Assembly (NCBI GenBank): GCA_036426205.1
Contig: CM071568.1
Span: 120,194,545-120,258,544 of the forward strand
DNA: 64,000 nt
Direction of reading: 5' to 3'
DNA from: Ascaphus truei
Lineage: Eukaryota > Chordata > Amphibia > Anura > Ascaphidae
A program made the translations under genes and the position numbers. Shown here in pieces: positions 1-11,942 of this stretch. Positions within the stretch are counted from its first letter, which is position 1. Each line of letters begins with the position of its first letter. The notes beneath the pieces were generated by a model. That model worked only from the letters and a program-made list of their open reading frames with translations, was not told the DNA's origin and made no database searches.

Positions 1-506
1 TTTAGACATAAAAGTAAAATTTCGGAAGAGGAGTCCCTGCTCCAAGGAACTTACAATCTAATTGGTAGGTAGGAAGAACGTGCAGAGACAGTAGGAGGGA
101 ATTCTGGTAAGTGCGTCTGCCGGGGGCCAAGCTTTATGTATCATGTGTCTAGTATTATAAACGGTGCTACTCATTCTTCTTTAAGCAAGTGTGTCTTAAG
201 GTGGGTCTTAAAGGTGGATAGAGAGGGTGCTAGTCGCGTATTGAGGGGAAGGGCATTCCAGAGCTGCGGGGCAGTCAGTGAAAAAGGTTTAAGGTGGGAG
301 AGAGCTTTAGATACAAAGGGGGTAGAAAGAAGACATCCTTGAGCAGAACGCAAGAGTCGGGATGGAGCATAGCGAGAAATTAGGGCTGAGATGTAAGGAG
401 GCGCAGAAAAGTGTAAAGCTTTAAAAGTGAGGAGGAGAATTGAGTGTGAGATGTGGGATTTGATAGGAAGCCAGGAGAGTGATTTGAGCAGGGGAGACGC
501 CGAGAC
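1..506 (-). mobile_element. L2-type LINE, 3' end (ORF2 C-terminal tail + 3' UTR)
   Basis: Read on the minus strand, about 500 down to 171 encodes the end of a non-LTR retrotransposon ORF2. Visible motifs in order are SWLPIKSHI, LLLTFKALH, PPYISAL, LLSTPF and APQLWNALP, followed by a Lys/Thr-rich end (KTHLLKEE) and a stop. This order is typical of the region after the reverse transcriptase in L2/CR1-type LINEs. About 1-130 is 3' UTR; it matches a second copy near 58,770-58,878 ('gaggagtccctgctcc..gag/aagcttacaat'). The copy is 5'-truncated, so no reverse transcriptase remains, and it runs off the left edge of the window. It is a dead fragment. Assignment to L2 rather than CR1 rests on the 3' UTR at 58.66 kb. 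Confidence 0.75.
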
Positions 507-1427
507 AAATAATCTAAAACCAAAAACAATTGAATTTTGCCAAAACCATAGCACAAACTAATTTTAAAAACACAACCAAAATCAAACCACAAAAAGCTTT
601 TTGAGGACCAAAACAACAGTGGTAGTGACCTTTCTTTCAATACATTTCCTTACACATAATATCTTACTGGGTAGAACTGTAACATTGCTTTTTAAAAACA
701 AAAATTCAATTTGAATAACAGTACCATATACTGTTTATAGTACTTACAATTTTTCTCATCTATTGACAATAATTAAATACATTTGAATGAAATTACAATT
801 TTTTTCTTTAATGAGCAATATTTTATAAAATAATATGATTCCCAAAACAATGTATGCATGTTGGGTATTTTAGGATCCCAATGCCTAGAAAAAGAAAATG
901 ACGCTGTTCTTAAAATGAGAGGCTACAAATATTTGCTTCGATGTCCGTCAAATGTCTCATACCAGGACTATATAATGTTTTAAGATAAAAATACATTACA
1001 GCGCATAATTCCATTCACAATCACAAATGTGGCAATGTAACCACATTCTTTTTATTATACTGTACATATTGATCAATATTCAATTTCTTGGCATGTCCCC
1101 TTTCCCTCATTTTAAATCATAGACTATTTTCCTAAAAAAAGGATTAAAATGGTCATTAAGGGCACTCTGGTGGTAAAGGATGATATAAAGAGTCATCTTA
1201 GAACCCAGCAAATCAATCATAATTAACAGTGAATTACTTCATGCCTATAAAGCCTCTAGGGAAAAAAGGTCAATACAGTGACTCATTGGGAATATGCAGA
1301 GATGCAGTTTTATCAAACAACTACTTCTATGTTTTAAGTAAAAATATACAATACCCTTTCATAATAGCATTATGTTGTCATACGATGTTTTTCCATTATA
1401 AATAATAAAAAAGATTTGGTAACTTAA
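507..1427. other. AT-rich non-coding interval
   Basis: No ORF, RNA gene or clear repeat boundary is visible. The sequence is AT-rich with short homopolymer runs. It separates the L2 fragment from the 3' end of the L1 element. Confidence 0.5.
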
Positions 1428-3120
1428 AATTTTATTGAGTTTTCACATATTAAACATATGACATTACATCAAATTTTTCAGAAATCAACAAATAATATCA
1501 GATAATCACAACAAGTCAGAATCCCCTAAGGGGGTAGTGAAGAGGGGGGGAAGGGTGATGGGGGGAAGAAGTTCTCTTTTGCCACTTTTATCCAGGTCTT
1601 CCATACTTTGTCATCCCCTTGAATCAACCCAGTGCCTTATCCTCTCCCATGCAGTCTCAATCTCCTATTTCCATCACTGGAGTCGATTTTTACTCTCCTA
1701 AACTTCAATGTCTTTTTATCTGTAATTCCCTTCGTCAAAGGAGAACGCATTTATTTCTATCAAAGCAGAATTGTGGCACCATTCAACCCTGGGATATCTG
1801 TTTGAGCCAGCCATGGAAGCCAAACTTTTTGGAATTTAGTGCTTGTGTCATTAACTAATCTGGTTAATTTTTCCTGTATTGCAGACAAATCAAATTCTAT
1901 TTTGAATTGTAGTAATAGATGGAATTTCGTTTTGCTTCTACAATGTTGCGATCTCGCATCTCGTTGTTGTTACAAAATGAGCAACTAATTTATTTTCGGC
2001 CCTGGCTAATCCATGAGCTGGTCTGTTTAGCAGGCAGAGCCACGGGTCCATTGGAATGGTGAGGCCAAGATCATTTGTAACCAATCTCTAATCTGCTCCC
2101 ACAGGGGCATGACCCGAGGGCAAGACCACAGCATATGTAGCAGATCAGCCTGTTCTCCACATTGTTTAGGGCACAATGGGGAGTAACCCGGAATACATTT
2201 TGATAATTTTAGTGGGTGAGATGCCATCTCATTAAACCTTATATGCGTTCTCCTTTAACGTTGTGCAAATTGAACTTTTCGCCACCGCCAGGAAAATCTC
2301 ATCCCATTCTTCCTCGTCTAATACCTCTCCTAAGTCTGACTCCCATTGAGACATATACTTTAACTTTCGGGAATACTCCGATCCCGAACAGGTCACTTCT
2401 TTGTACCTTTGAGAGGTTATCAATGCGGGACGAGGCAAAGATTTGTTGTAAAATGCCCTTTTCTGGAGGTATCTAAAAAAAATTGAATTAGGGATGTCTT
2501 TGTCCGACTTATTTTGATCAATTGTTATAATTTTGATTCTGCCCTCCAGATCTTTGAGTTTTAAAAACGCTTTTTGTTTCCAAATTGAAAAATCCTTACT
2601 ATTCAGACCAGGAGCAAAGCCAGGGTTGTCAAATAAGTGGATCATTAAAGAGTTTGTGGTAGTCAATGAGCACTCTAATTTAGAGGCCCCCCAAACTGCT
2701 AATGAGCTATCATCGAGGAGAGCAGCTTTCGCATGGATTTATGGATTCTTTTAGGTAGCCAAATTAGGTTATGAATCTGCAGAGGGGCACACATTTTCCT
2801 CTCCACTGCCACCCATAGTTTAAGTGTTGTGTCGACATGCCATTGTGCAATTTGACATAATTGGGCCACTTTGTAGTATGATAACAAGTAAGGTACTGTA
2901 CTGCTAATTCCCTTGCTAATGTTGGTCTCTTTAGGATCTTCCTCTTCACTCTTGGTCTTTTATAATTCCAAATGAACTTAGTTATTAGGGATTGCATTAA
3001 ATGTATATCTTTCTCCACCACCAATACAGGAAGAGTTTGAAATAAATATTGGAATGTGGGGAAGTACTGTAGTGCCGATGATTATTCTAAAACAAACCTG
3101 GAGCCATCTCCAAAAAGACT

Positions 3121-3350
3121 CAGGTACATGCTGGGTACATACTGGGTATATGCAGGGTACATGCTGCAACATTTCACACATTTCTGAAGACAGACTAATG
3201 GCCCATCGGATTAACAGCGGGGGTCCCTGGCAGTCCCATTCAAACTGAATGGGACTGCCAGGAACCCCTGCTGTGTTAATCCGATGGGTCATTAGCCTCT
3301 ACAGAAATGTCACTGAAATGTACCCAGCATGTACCCAGCATGTTACCTGG
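3121..3350. mobile_element. Fold-back (MITE-like) element inside the L1 ORF2
   Basis: This is a long imperfect palindrome of about 230 bp centred near 3,244. The central arms ('ctggcagtcccattca' / 'tgaatgggactgccag') are perfect, and the outer arms start with CAGGTAcATGCTGGGTACAT and its complement. The ends also carry a direct sub-repeat 'catgctgggta'. The reading frame of the surrounding L1 resumes on both sides, so this is an insertion. There is no coding capacity. The superfamily cannot be named; the target duplication is unclear. Confidence 0.75.
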
Positions 3351-3598
3351 CTAGTTTAAGGCAAGTTAAAGGCAAGCTATAGAATACTCGTTGGCTCGTC
3401 TGTAAATTCATTTTTATACAATAGATCTTGTCTATCCACAAGATATTATACTTGGACCAAGTTTGAATGTCGCCTCTCAGGGTTCGAAGTAATTTGGGGT
3501 AGTTTTCTCTATATAGGGATTTATAATTATTCGTGGTCTGAACTCCCAAGTATTTGAGGACGCAGGGCTGCCATTTAAAGTTAAAATGTATATCTATT

Positions 3599-3990
3599 TA
3601 TTTTTCCATTTCTTTACACTACCGACACACTTTATTGCAGCACGGCTAGCACCGCAAGCCGGGGGATGCCCCGGCGTGCTAGCCGCACTCCCTCAGCGTG
3701 CCGCGCATCACCGATGCGCGGTCACGTGTCATCGGGTGCCTGCGCCCCCTGCACGCGCGTCCAGGGCTCCCCGAGGGAGCCCTGGTGTCCCGCGATGTGG
3801 GGGACGGCGGCAGGGGGTTCCGGGGGACCCGGCGGACCCGGCAGTGGGAGGGAGAGCACCCCGATCGGAGGGCGCTCTTCCGCTGCTTCGGCGCACGCCC
3901 GGCACCCTCCGGCGCGCGCCAGGTTACTGCTGCGGCCGAGAACGGGCAAATGCTCGAATAAACTCGGCCGCAGCAGTAGGTACTGTAAAT
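3599..3990. mobile_element. GC-rich non-autonomous DNA element inside the L1 ORF2
   Basis: A CpG-rich block interrupts the L1 reading frame. Its left end 'cgacacactttatt' (from 3,623) is the same as the terminal inverted repeat of the element at 20,054-20,438. The right end carries 'gctcgaataaa' (3,953-3,962), which also matches that family. It then diverges into a hairpin whose arms lie at 3,924-3,940 and about 3,963-3,979. This suggests the same family with a rearranged right terminus. ORFs here are by-products of high GC. Confidence 0.6.
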
Positions 3991-4621
3991 TTATATTTAG
4001 AGCTTCAGATTTTGATTGATTAATTTTGAACCTAGATATCTTATTGAATTTCCCCAGAAGACTGAACAAGTTGGGCAAAGAGGTGTGGGGTCTTGATAAT
4101 GTTAAAATAATATCATCCGCATATAAAGCTACCTTATTTTTTTGGTTATTAATTTGGATTCCTGTTATATCTGTATTCTTCTGAATTTGGGCTGCTAGTA
4201 GTTCCATTCTAATGCAAATAACAACAGTGAATGGGCAGTCCTGTCTTGTGCCACTCTTAATTTGGAAAAGATCTGATGGGTACCCCTGATGTGTTACTCT
4301 TGCTGCTGGCTTGGAATAAAGTGCCTCGATTGCTTTTAATATTCTAACCCCAAAATCAAACGTCCAAGCATAACATTGAGATATGGCCAATCAATCCTGT
4401 CAAAAGCTTTTTCGGCATCCAAACATAACACCATTATTTGGATCTTTTTTATATTAGCTATTTCAATCAAATCAATAATTTGACTAATAATGTCTGCCGC
4501 CTGCCTACCCTTAATAAATCCCACTTGGTCAGGATGGATAAGTCTAGGCAGGATATGACTCAATCTATTAGCCAGCATTTTAGAATAGATTTTGATATCT
4601 GAATTTATATGAATTTATTAA

Positions 4622-5040
4622 TGTCACGTGAGACCAGGTTTATTGTACAACTTTTACCAGGATCATACAGAATATTGAGCAAAACAAGATAATGAAATAA
4701 ATTGAGTTTTGCTTCACAGAAATAGGCATACACACAGTGGAACACAAAATACAGATGAAAAGTATACTTACTGGGGGTTAAAAACTTGACTGTTCTAGGT
4801 GCAGGGAACTCTAAATAAGAGATTTCTCCTGACCGGGACTTAGCCCGAAATCCGCTGGTACCAAATCAGTGTGAAGTTCCACATACCACTGCTCCCTTCT
4901 CTTCTGAGAACTTGGTATCTGTTGACCAGGAGTTAGTACCAAACATCCTGGAACTATTGCACATAACCTTAGACAGCTCCTTAAAAACTAGTTAAAGATT
5001 TTGGTGTGGAGCTAAAAATGCAACTATGTACCCTTAAGTT
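4622..5040 (-). mobile_element. Diverged LTR fragment (TGTCAC-type) between L1 ORF1 and ORF2
   Basis: In the plus direction the left edge 'tgtcacgtgagaccaggttta' corresponds to the end of the LTR at 21,424-22,125 read backwards. Following blocks ('attgagcaaa', 'aaataaattg', 'catacacaca', 'ttactggg') keep the same order in both. The other end is not clear. The element sits exactly where L1 ORF2 should begin, so the L1 endonuclease was probably lost when or after this arrived. Confidence 0.55.
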
Positions 5041-5130
5041 GTTAATTCTCTTTAAATGACCGCCATTTCTTTGTTCTTTCATGCAGAGTTCCTCACTTCA
5101 GTCCAGAACGGCTCGGGTGAGGATGCCGCT

Positions 5131-5940
5131 TCATTCTGTTGAGTGAAATCCAATTTTATTCCAATTTTTTTCCAGGAATTCTTTGCTGTCCCCCAAGTAT
5201 TTCATAGAGAAGGATTTTCCATTTTTTAGGACCATCAGACTGAAGGGAAACAGCCATCTATATCTGACACCCTTCTCTCTCAGGAGCTTGGTGACAGGTT
5301 GTAACTGCCTGAGCCTACCTAGCGTAGTGGAGGACAAGTCCTGGAAAATGTGTAATTTAATTCCATCAAATGTATTGAATGGGGCATATTGATTTGGCAC
5401 AGTTCCTCTTTAGTTTTAAAATAATGGAACTGGATAATTATGTCCCATGGCGGTTCCTCAGACTGCGGTTTGGATCTCAGAGCCCTATGACATTTATCTA
5501 GTTGTAATTCAGCTTCTGTTTTGGTGGGAAGCAGAGAGTCTAGTCATCTTGAGTTTAATTCTTCAATATCTGAAATTTTTTCAGGAACCCTCTATGTGTT
5601 ATATTATTTCACCTGTCCCTGTTTTCAGAGTCCTCTTTGCAGTCCGCGATGTCACCTATCTGTGCTTTAAGGTATGTAGTTATTTTTCAGTTTTACGGAG
5701 GGCTTTGATGGTTGAATCCATTTTTTTCCCCAACTCATCCGTGCGGTCTCCGATGTGGGTAATATCCCTTCTCAACGCTTTAATTTCTGCCTGGAATAAG
5801 GACTTCAAATCGTTAAACAGTTTGAGGTCATTTTTCAGATCACTTTTTGTGACTAATTCCCTCTCTGCACTGGCGCTTCCTTCTCTCTCTGCCTCTCTCT
5901 CTGAGTAAGAGCCATAGCCATAGCCATGTCAGGATTTTGG
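5131..5940 (-). pseudogene. L1-clade LINE ORF1 (nucleic-acid chaperone protein), decayed
   Basis: On the minus strand an N-terminal part (about 5,935-5,700) is charged and coiled-coil-like, with ALTQREREREG, LVTKSDLKNDLKLF, ITHIGDRTDELGKKMD and TIKALRKTEK. It is followed by LDKCHRALRSKPQ and PPWDIIIQFHYF (about 5,520-5,430). The end reads GIKLHIFQDLSSTTLGRLRQ and RYRWLFPFSLMV, with a stop near 5,131. This matches the coiled coil, RRM and C-terminal domain order of vertebrate L1 ORF1p. In-frame stops occur between the parts. The protein would bind LINE RNA as a trimer; this copy cannot make it. Confidence 0.8.
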
Positions 5941-6610
5941 AAGTAGTTTTTTAAATCTAATGTCGTTTTCTTTATCTGAGACCTTGTGGTCACCCTGGAG
6001 ATAGTGGTGTTTCAGGGCTAATATTTATTTTCACGTCGGGGTTGAATGTCGGCTGTTTTATGCTTTATTGTGCCGGGCTAGAGCAGAGCTGTCAAGATAG
6101 TCTGCCATTCCCGTCGCATGCACCTGGTTTCAACATTTTTATTTTGACGGCATTGGGGAGGGGGACTGTGCAACTCACACCAGCTCTAAAATTAGGGCTG
6201 GACCCCGCTGGCTACTGCAGCGCCTGCTGTGGCGGACGCTGCAGGGACGAGAGCCCTGCCCTCAATGGCGCCGGGCCCGCTGCGAGGGGGGGCCGCAGCG
6301 CTGTGGCGTGAGTTGCTCCTGCTCTCAATAGAATTGAGAGCAGGACTCGCTATGGAGAGCTAAGTCACGCCCCCCAGCGGTCCAGCCAATGAGGGTGAAC
6401 CTGCCGGGTGATGTCATGGCCGCGCCCCCATCACTCCCTCGCCACGCCCCCCCCCCCCCGGTCTTTTGGTCTGCAGCTCCCTGCAGAACGGGAAATCGGC
6501 TGCACGCGCTGCCAGTCTCGCGGGCGCGCGTGCAGCGGAGGTACTGGAGCCTCAGCATTACTCTGGCAGACATGGCTTTCTTGGGATCTGAGGTGCAGGT
6601 GCAGGTTGGT
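5941..6610 (-). other. CpG-rich block, probable 5' UTR of the L1
   Basis: The block lies directly upstream (minus strand) of L1 ORF1, is rich in CpG and CCGCCC-type strings and has only short ORFs. That is what an L1 5' UTR with an internal promoter would look like. I cannot fix the left end of the element. It could also contain an unrelated insertion after about 6,620. Confidence 0.4.
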
Positions 6611-6794
6611 GCTGGACGAGTGCCATCACTTTACATTTTTATTTTACTACAACAATACAATTACAGGGATATGTACCAAATATAAGATCCCATATCAAAG
6701 ACAGTACACATGTTATTAACTTATAACAAACTGTAAAATGGAATGAGGGGGATATTTTAGTGACGTGTGACGCCGCTTCCCTCTAATCCAACAT

Positions 6795-8860
6795 AAATCA
6801 TCAAAAGGGATATGAGGCAATTAAATACTATTTAGATTTGGATTTAACTTTACATATTGATCAGAACAAATTTATATTGGATAGTATATATTATATATTG
6901 ACTCATAATTATTTCATATATCATAACCAATATTATCTACAGACAGTCGGGACCACGATGGGCACCAGGTTTGTGCCCAGCTATGCCAACCTGTTCATGG
7001 GTAAATGGGAGTAGGATACCATATGGGCAGGTGGCGTCCTGTACGCAAGCCTGGTGCTCTACAAGCGTTTTATCGACGATATTCTAATCATTTGGCATGG
7101 GGGCCAAGATAAATTTGTCAGGTTTTTGGAAGAGATAAATATCAATAATTTAAATTTAAAGTTTACCCATAACTGTAGTACAGAAGAAATAGAATTTCTA
7201 GATCTTTGTATCTTTATAGATAAAGGAACAATTAAAACCTGCACATTCTACAAACCAGTGGACTGTAATAGTTACATACTGTCTACCAGTAACCATCATG
7301 CCAAATGACTAAACAATGTTCCCAAGGGGGAATTTAAACGAATTAGATGTAATTGTACGGATGACAGCATGTATCTAGAACAATCCAAAATTTTAACCAA
7401 CAGGTTTGTAGAAAGAAAATATAACAATGAACTTATACATAAAGCTAAACTAGAAGTACTAAAAGCTAACAGAGAGGAAATTATAGATTTAAAAAAAACA
7501 AAAACAAATACATTTGATGATAAATCAGTAACTTTCATTACTCAATTTAATTCAGAATATAAACAAATAGAAAGAATTCTAAAAAAACATCATCATATTC
7601 TGCAGGAAGATCCACTTTTACAAAATCATATAAAAGAGAAACCTAATGCAATCTAAAAAAAAGCTGATAATATTAAAAAAATGTATTGCTCCAAGCATTC
7701 CTAGGAAGGATAAAAGAGAAGGTAATTGGCTCAATAAATGTTTACCAACAGGATTCTTTAAATGTGAAAAATGTGGTCATATGCTGCGTAGTGAGATTCC
7801 TGAGAACATACAGTACAAAAATGTGTTTATTGCAAATACAGTATTAACAATAAAGAATTCACATCAATACAAACAGGAGAGACTTTTAAAATGAAAGAAT
7901 TCATAAATTGCAATAGTAAAGGTGTTGTGTATATTTTGGTGTGTCCCTGCAATTTGCAATACGTGGGACGCACCAAGAGATGCTTAAAACAGCGCATTGG
8001 TGAGCATTATCATAACATTAAAAAGGGACTAGAAACACACAATGTCTCCTATCATTTCAAACAATGTCATTCTAGTAACCCAGAAGGTCTAAAATGTATG
8101 GGAATTGACAAGATAGAGTTAAACCAAAGAGGAGGAGATTTAGTCCAAAAAATATCTCAAAGAGAAACTTTATGAATGCATAAATTAAAAACACTAGCAC
8201 CTAGGGGACTTAACACTAATATTGATTTAGGTTGTTTTCTCACATAAATAAATAAATTATAATCACTAAATTTTCTTTAAGGAATGTATCACTTTATTTA
8301 GTTAAATATAAAATATTCACTATTAGTTAAATATGTAAAATGACTAAATAAAATATATAACTCTATTATTATTCCAAATACAGTACTTAGATTAAATTTA
8401 ATATATAGTTTAATTATTATATTTAGTAAAATGAATATCATTGATATTAGATATTTAGCATTAATATGTATCCTGAATTACCTTATACTATAATCATTAT
8501 ATTCAATTACGAGGATATGTCTTTGAGGGTACAACTTCCTCACATAAATTTACAATTAGTTTTTTAAATAATTATAGAGGAATTATGTCTTTTCTCAAAC
8601 ATTGTTTAGAAAATAGAAGGGATATATGTTATAACTTTGCTACGATGTTATAACTTTGCTACGATCCAAATTTTAATTAATTTGTCTTTCAATATGGTTT
8701 TTTTATGGTATATAGTTAGACATTTTTTAATATTTCATATAGAATTTTATTTGTTATGTATATTATGTTATCCGTTTCTCTCCGTCACAAGTTATAACTA
8801 AAGAAATTTGTATAGCATTGATAGAGAGGGATATATAAGGAAGGGGCACCGAAACATGTC
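6795..8860 (+). pseudogene. Penelope-like element 1: partial reverse transcriptase + GIY-YIG endonuclease
   Basis: The copy is 5'-truncated and starts inside the reverse transcriptase. Visible are TMGTRFVPSYANLFMGKWE (about 6,955; A to V in the usual FAPSYANL) and YKRFIDDILIIWHGG (about 7,062). These are followed by LEFLDL-type residues (IEFLDLCIF, about 7,190), TSNHHAK, PKGEFKRIRCNC and KKHHHIL. A linker with CEKCGH (about 7,765) leads into the nuclease GVVYILVCPCNLQYVGRTKR..KQRIGEH (about 7,921-8,007), a GIY-YIG core with its conserved Arg and Glu. Stops at about 7,013, 7,306 and 7,654 and a TGA in place of a Trp codon at 8,173 show decay. The reading frame ends at 8,247. AT-rich 3' UTR follows. 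Confidence 0.85.
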
Positions 8861-8915
8861 ATACTTACCCCTGGCGAAGACGGATCACCTTTGAAACGCG
8901 TAGGGTTGCCGGGAG
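8861..8915 (+). ncRNA. Degenerate hammerhead-like motif in Penelope element 1 3' region
   Basis: A core-like CTGGCGA (8,871-8,877; canonical CTGANGA would need A at position 4) is followed 15 nt later by GAAACGCGTAGGG. The latter is the same stem III palindrome ACGCGT plus cleavage position A seen in the better copies. CCC just before the core can pair with GGG after the cleavage site as stem I. Stem II is poor. By position and sequence it is the counterpart of the motifs at 31.5 and 37.4 kb. It is probably inactive. Confidence 0.45.
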
Positions 8916-10540
8916 GACCAGTTTCACAGAAGCACCAGGAACCGGAAGTGACATAGAACGCGGACTAGTTCGGCAAGTGACTGTCGCGGACACCGGAGGT
9001 TGCGGAACATCGTGAACTGGTCTGTGTCCATATAATATTGTTTTATGAAACCACATTCCTGATATTTTATATAAAGCAGTACCTTGAAAAAATAAGTCCT
9101 TTGAATATTGTGATGACTTCATGGTGGTGAGGACGCTTAAAGATACCATTATATGCCTGAGACAGGCACTGAAATGTAAGTGCATATCTCACCATCTACA
9201 GATACAAGCATTGTGTTGTGAACTTGCTTCACTATTGTGCTCTTTTTCTTCTTTCTTTCCTTCCTATGAAACGAGGTGCGCTGATTACTTTGGACATCTA
9301 TTTTTATTTTACTGTTTTCTCCTTTTTTTGGGGTGGGGGGTTGAAAGGGGAGAGGGGACCAATTTTATTGATATTATGTTTGTAGGAACAGGGGCAATCA
9401 GATCAGAGCTATGTTTTTTCTTTTTTCTACAGCTGAGCTTGCCTGGATTTGCTGAACCTTTAATTCCGGTCGGGGGTGGCCATCTGTAATCCTGACGGAA
9501 TGCAGGGACCAGGACAGCACTTGAGCCAGGTGGCCGCACAGCCAGGTGGCTGCACTGTTCAGTCTCCTTCCTCACAACAGGTCACTCCGGTGAGGGAGAG
9601 CTCCGCACACACCCTCAGCCCCACGGAGGACTCAACCAGCAATGCAAGGACCAGGAGAAGCTTACAAGCACCATACTGGGATAAGATGGTCGCCCTCTCC
9701 CTCCAAAATAGCCCAGGCTCACCTCTTGGATGCTTTGCTGCTTGTCCAGGCACTCTGTCCACCAACCTGGACTCCAAGGATGGATCTGACCCCTCTCCAG
9801 CACCGTCCTCGCAGTAGGCCTCGAGAGCAAGATTGCCGTCTCTGGCTCCATCCCGATCACACTCCTCCTATGATCTATTCTCCATGGCCGGTGTCCGCTC
9901 GTCCGCAGTCTCAGCTTCAGGCAGATAATTCTGTGCGCTCTGGCTGCTGGATTCCCTGGTCCTCGCACCGATTTTGCCTGCGGCCTCCCACTGTCACACC
10001 ACTCCATCGACCATCTTGTCTCTGCGTCAGAGAGAAGAGAAGGGCCCACAAACTCTGCTTGAGATTTCAATCTGGCCGTCTCTCTCCAGCTCTTCCCTCT
10101 GTCTTTTAGATGAGAGCTTGGTGTTGCTGGTGGTTTGGAGGCCTCCGTTGGTTGGTGTTGGCCTTTCCTTTATGGCAGTCGTACTTTCAGGTTTGAGTTT
10201 AGCTCTTTCTCGTGGGATGGCTGCCATCTTAGGTTGCATGAGCACTGGTGTTTGAGAGGGGGCCTACACCGCCAGTTAAATACCTGTTTTTCTCCTTTAA
10301 CCCGCCTCTCTCTCAAGTCCATGGCAAAGCTCCAAAGCTTGTATGAATTATTATTTTTCTTTCTTTAACTTTCTTATTCTGGGGTCTATATTTTATTTAA
10401 CTTATTTTGGGCCCGTTCTACGGAGCAGAGATGGAGGGCACCTGCTCTGCCCCGCGTCCTAGTCACGCCCCCTATTGTCTGTTTTACTGCATGTTGAAAT
10501 ACTACATTTTAATGACACGTAAGAAGCACTTCAATGAATA
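8916..10540. other. Penelope 3' tail followed by an unclassified GC-rich repeat-like block
   Basis: About 8,916-9,480 looks like the rest of the Penelope 3' region (T-rich, 'ttctttctttccttcc', G-run near 9,340). About 9,480-10,260 is GC-rich with several overlapping ORFs on both strands (up to about 155 codons). None contains a recognisable motif, and the two-strand openness argues for base composition rather than coding. A CpG-rich retroelement 5' UTR is possible. 10,260-10,540 holds nothing recognisable. Confidence 0.35.
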
Positions 10541-10771
10541 GTAAATTAATTACATGTGTGATATTAAAGAGCTATGTATTTATAGACCTTTAATGACAAT
10601 GGTGACTATGGTGATTACAATATTTGTACTAATAGAAAAATGCATTTTTCAAAGAAAATCAAATCAATCAAAGTATTCTCAAAAATCTATTTTGTTTATT
10701 TTTCCTACACTATTTCAAAATATCAAACATTTTATTGCATAAGCCTCATTTCTGTTGCCCGCCTCAGAAAT

Positions 10772-10935
10772 ATGGAACACAAGAAAAATGGGGGAGCACA
10801 TGTAGGACAGTACGTTGATGGTGTGTCTTCTTGACTGATTATCAAGGTTTTTCACCACATTGATCATCAGTCAAAGAAGACACACCATCAACTTACCTTT
10901 CCTCACATTGTGCTCCCCCATTTTTCTTGTGTTCC
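10772..10935. repeat. Fold-back element with about 70-bp arms
   Basis: The left arm (10,772-10,842: 'ggaacacaagaaaaatgggg', 'ttgatggtgtgtcttcttga') and right arm (10,866-10,935) are near-perfect inverted copies with a short loop. Differences are a few indels. It has no coding capacity and was probably mobilised as a MITE. The outer flank 'cgcctcagaaatatgg' (10,760) recurs at 11,104 outside the hairpin, so the host sequence may be duplicated around the insertion. Confidence 0.7.
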
Positions 10936-11934
10936 ATTATCATCAAGGGTCCTGGATAGATCCTGTTGGGTTCCGAGGCACACGAGGACATCTTAAGAAA
11001 ATTATCCTAAGGCTGTATTGCACCCTTTTACTTTACCATCTAATTCTAACATCCTTTACACACACCATATAGAGATAGTGCCCGGGTAATTTTTCGAACA
11101 AACCGCCTCAGAAATATGGCAGCAATGTTCAAAAATGGGCAAATGTTTGCCAGCTTATAATTATATATTCCTCAGTATGTCTTTATAAAGAGAGAGAGAA
11201 CATTTAATTAATCACTTCACATTTAAAGCTGCTGGTGATCCTTACAGTGCTCTCAAAATGTCTCAGATGTCACTCTCTTTTAGTTGTGGCAGACAGATAT
11301 TGACGGTGAAGGAAGCTTAGCTGGAATACCAACATCAGGATGAACATAAGAGGTGATTATGCAGCATACTCCCATCTCCAGTTAGGAGGAAGAATCATTT
11401 TCCCCTTTGTAACAATCATGAGGATGAAATAACCAATGCAAATATTTATAAGGGGTATTTACAATGTTATGTTTCCAGGACATACTTGTAACAAGATTAA
11501 CTCTCATTCCCTCCTGGTTTAATGTTTTATACATAAATATGTTGGGTGTTACCAAGCTAAACCTTTCATAATTGTTATCATACAACACTATATTCTATTA
11601 ATTGCAGAAAAAAAGGGGAAATGTCCAAATCCAACATTACCCGGAATATCATATATATTCATCATAGGGTATCATATATGTGTGTCATTTGTTGAATTTT
11701 AACACCCATTATTTTAATTAGTATAGCATTAAAAATTATTTTAAACATTCACATTATACATCAGGGGGTATTGAGTGCTTATAGTGGGTTCTTGCCTCTT
11801 TATTACTTACCTTATACGTCACCCATTAGCACCCTACCCCCACATTATTACTTTGTACTTAGCTGAAGCGGGGTTCTTCTATATTGAACCACATCCAACA
11901 TTTGTCATAATTAGATGTATTGAGTGTCAGATTG
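10936..11934. other. AT-rich non-coding interval
   Basis: No gene or repeat with clear boundaries is visible. ORFs are short and lack motifs. Confidence 0.45.
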
Positions 11935-11942
11935 ATGTAGAG

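Larger units (their letters stand above)
1428..4605 (-). pseudogene. L1-clade LINE ORF2 (reverse transcriptase and C-terminal domain), interrupted
   Basis: On the minus strand the pieces are in the order expected for an L1 ORF2. A reverse transcriptase N-part (about 4,605-4,336) carries NRLSHILP, DQVGFIKGRQ and DAEKAFDRIDW. Next come the palm (about 4,330-4,000) with SGTRQDCPF and the catalytic YADDIIL, then a post-RT segment with YLGVQ.., LYRENYPKLL and IKMNL (about 3,580-3,350). Further down are TKFIWNYKRPRVKRKILKRP (about 2,960), WESDLG.. and LWSCPRVMPLWEQI (Cys/His region, about 2,110), and a C-terminal VWKTWIKVAKENFFPPSP (about 1,610-1,540). Stops and frameshifts break it, so it is inactive. 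Two insertions (3,121-3,350 and about 3,599-3,990) split the reading frame. The endonuclease domain expected before the RT is missing; an LTR fragment sits at that point. The 3' end is AT-rich, near 1,428 ('aaattttattgagtttt'). Confidence 0.85.

Noticed and set aside
3586..4023. 145-codon ORF and overlapping frames
   Set aside because: Located in the GC-rich DNA element inserted in L1; several frames are open simultaneously.
9476..10255. Several 80-155 codon ORFs on both strands
   Set aside because: No motif in any of them and both strands open; likely GC-rich repeat DNA.
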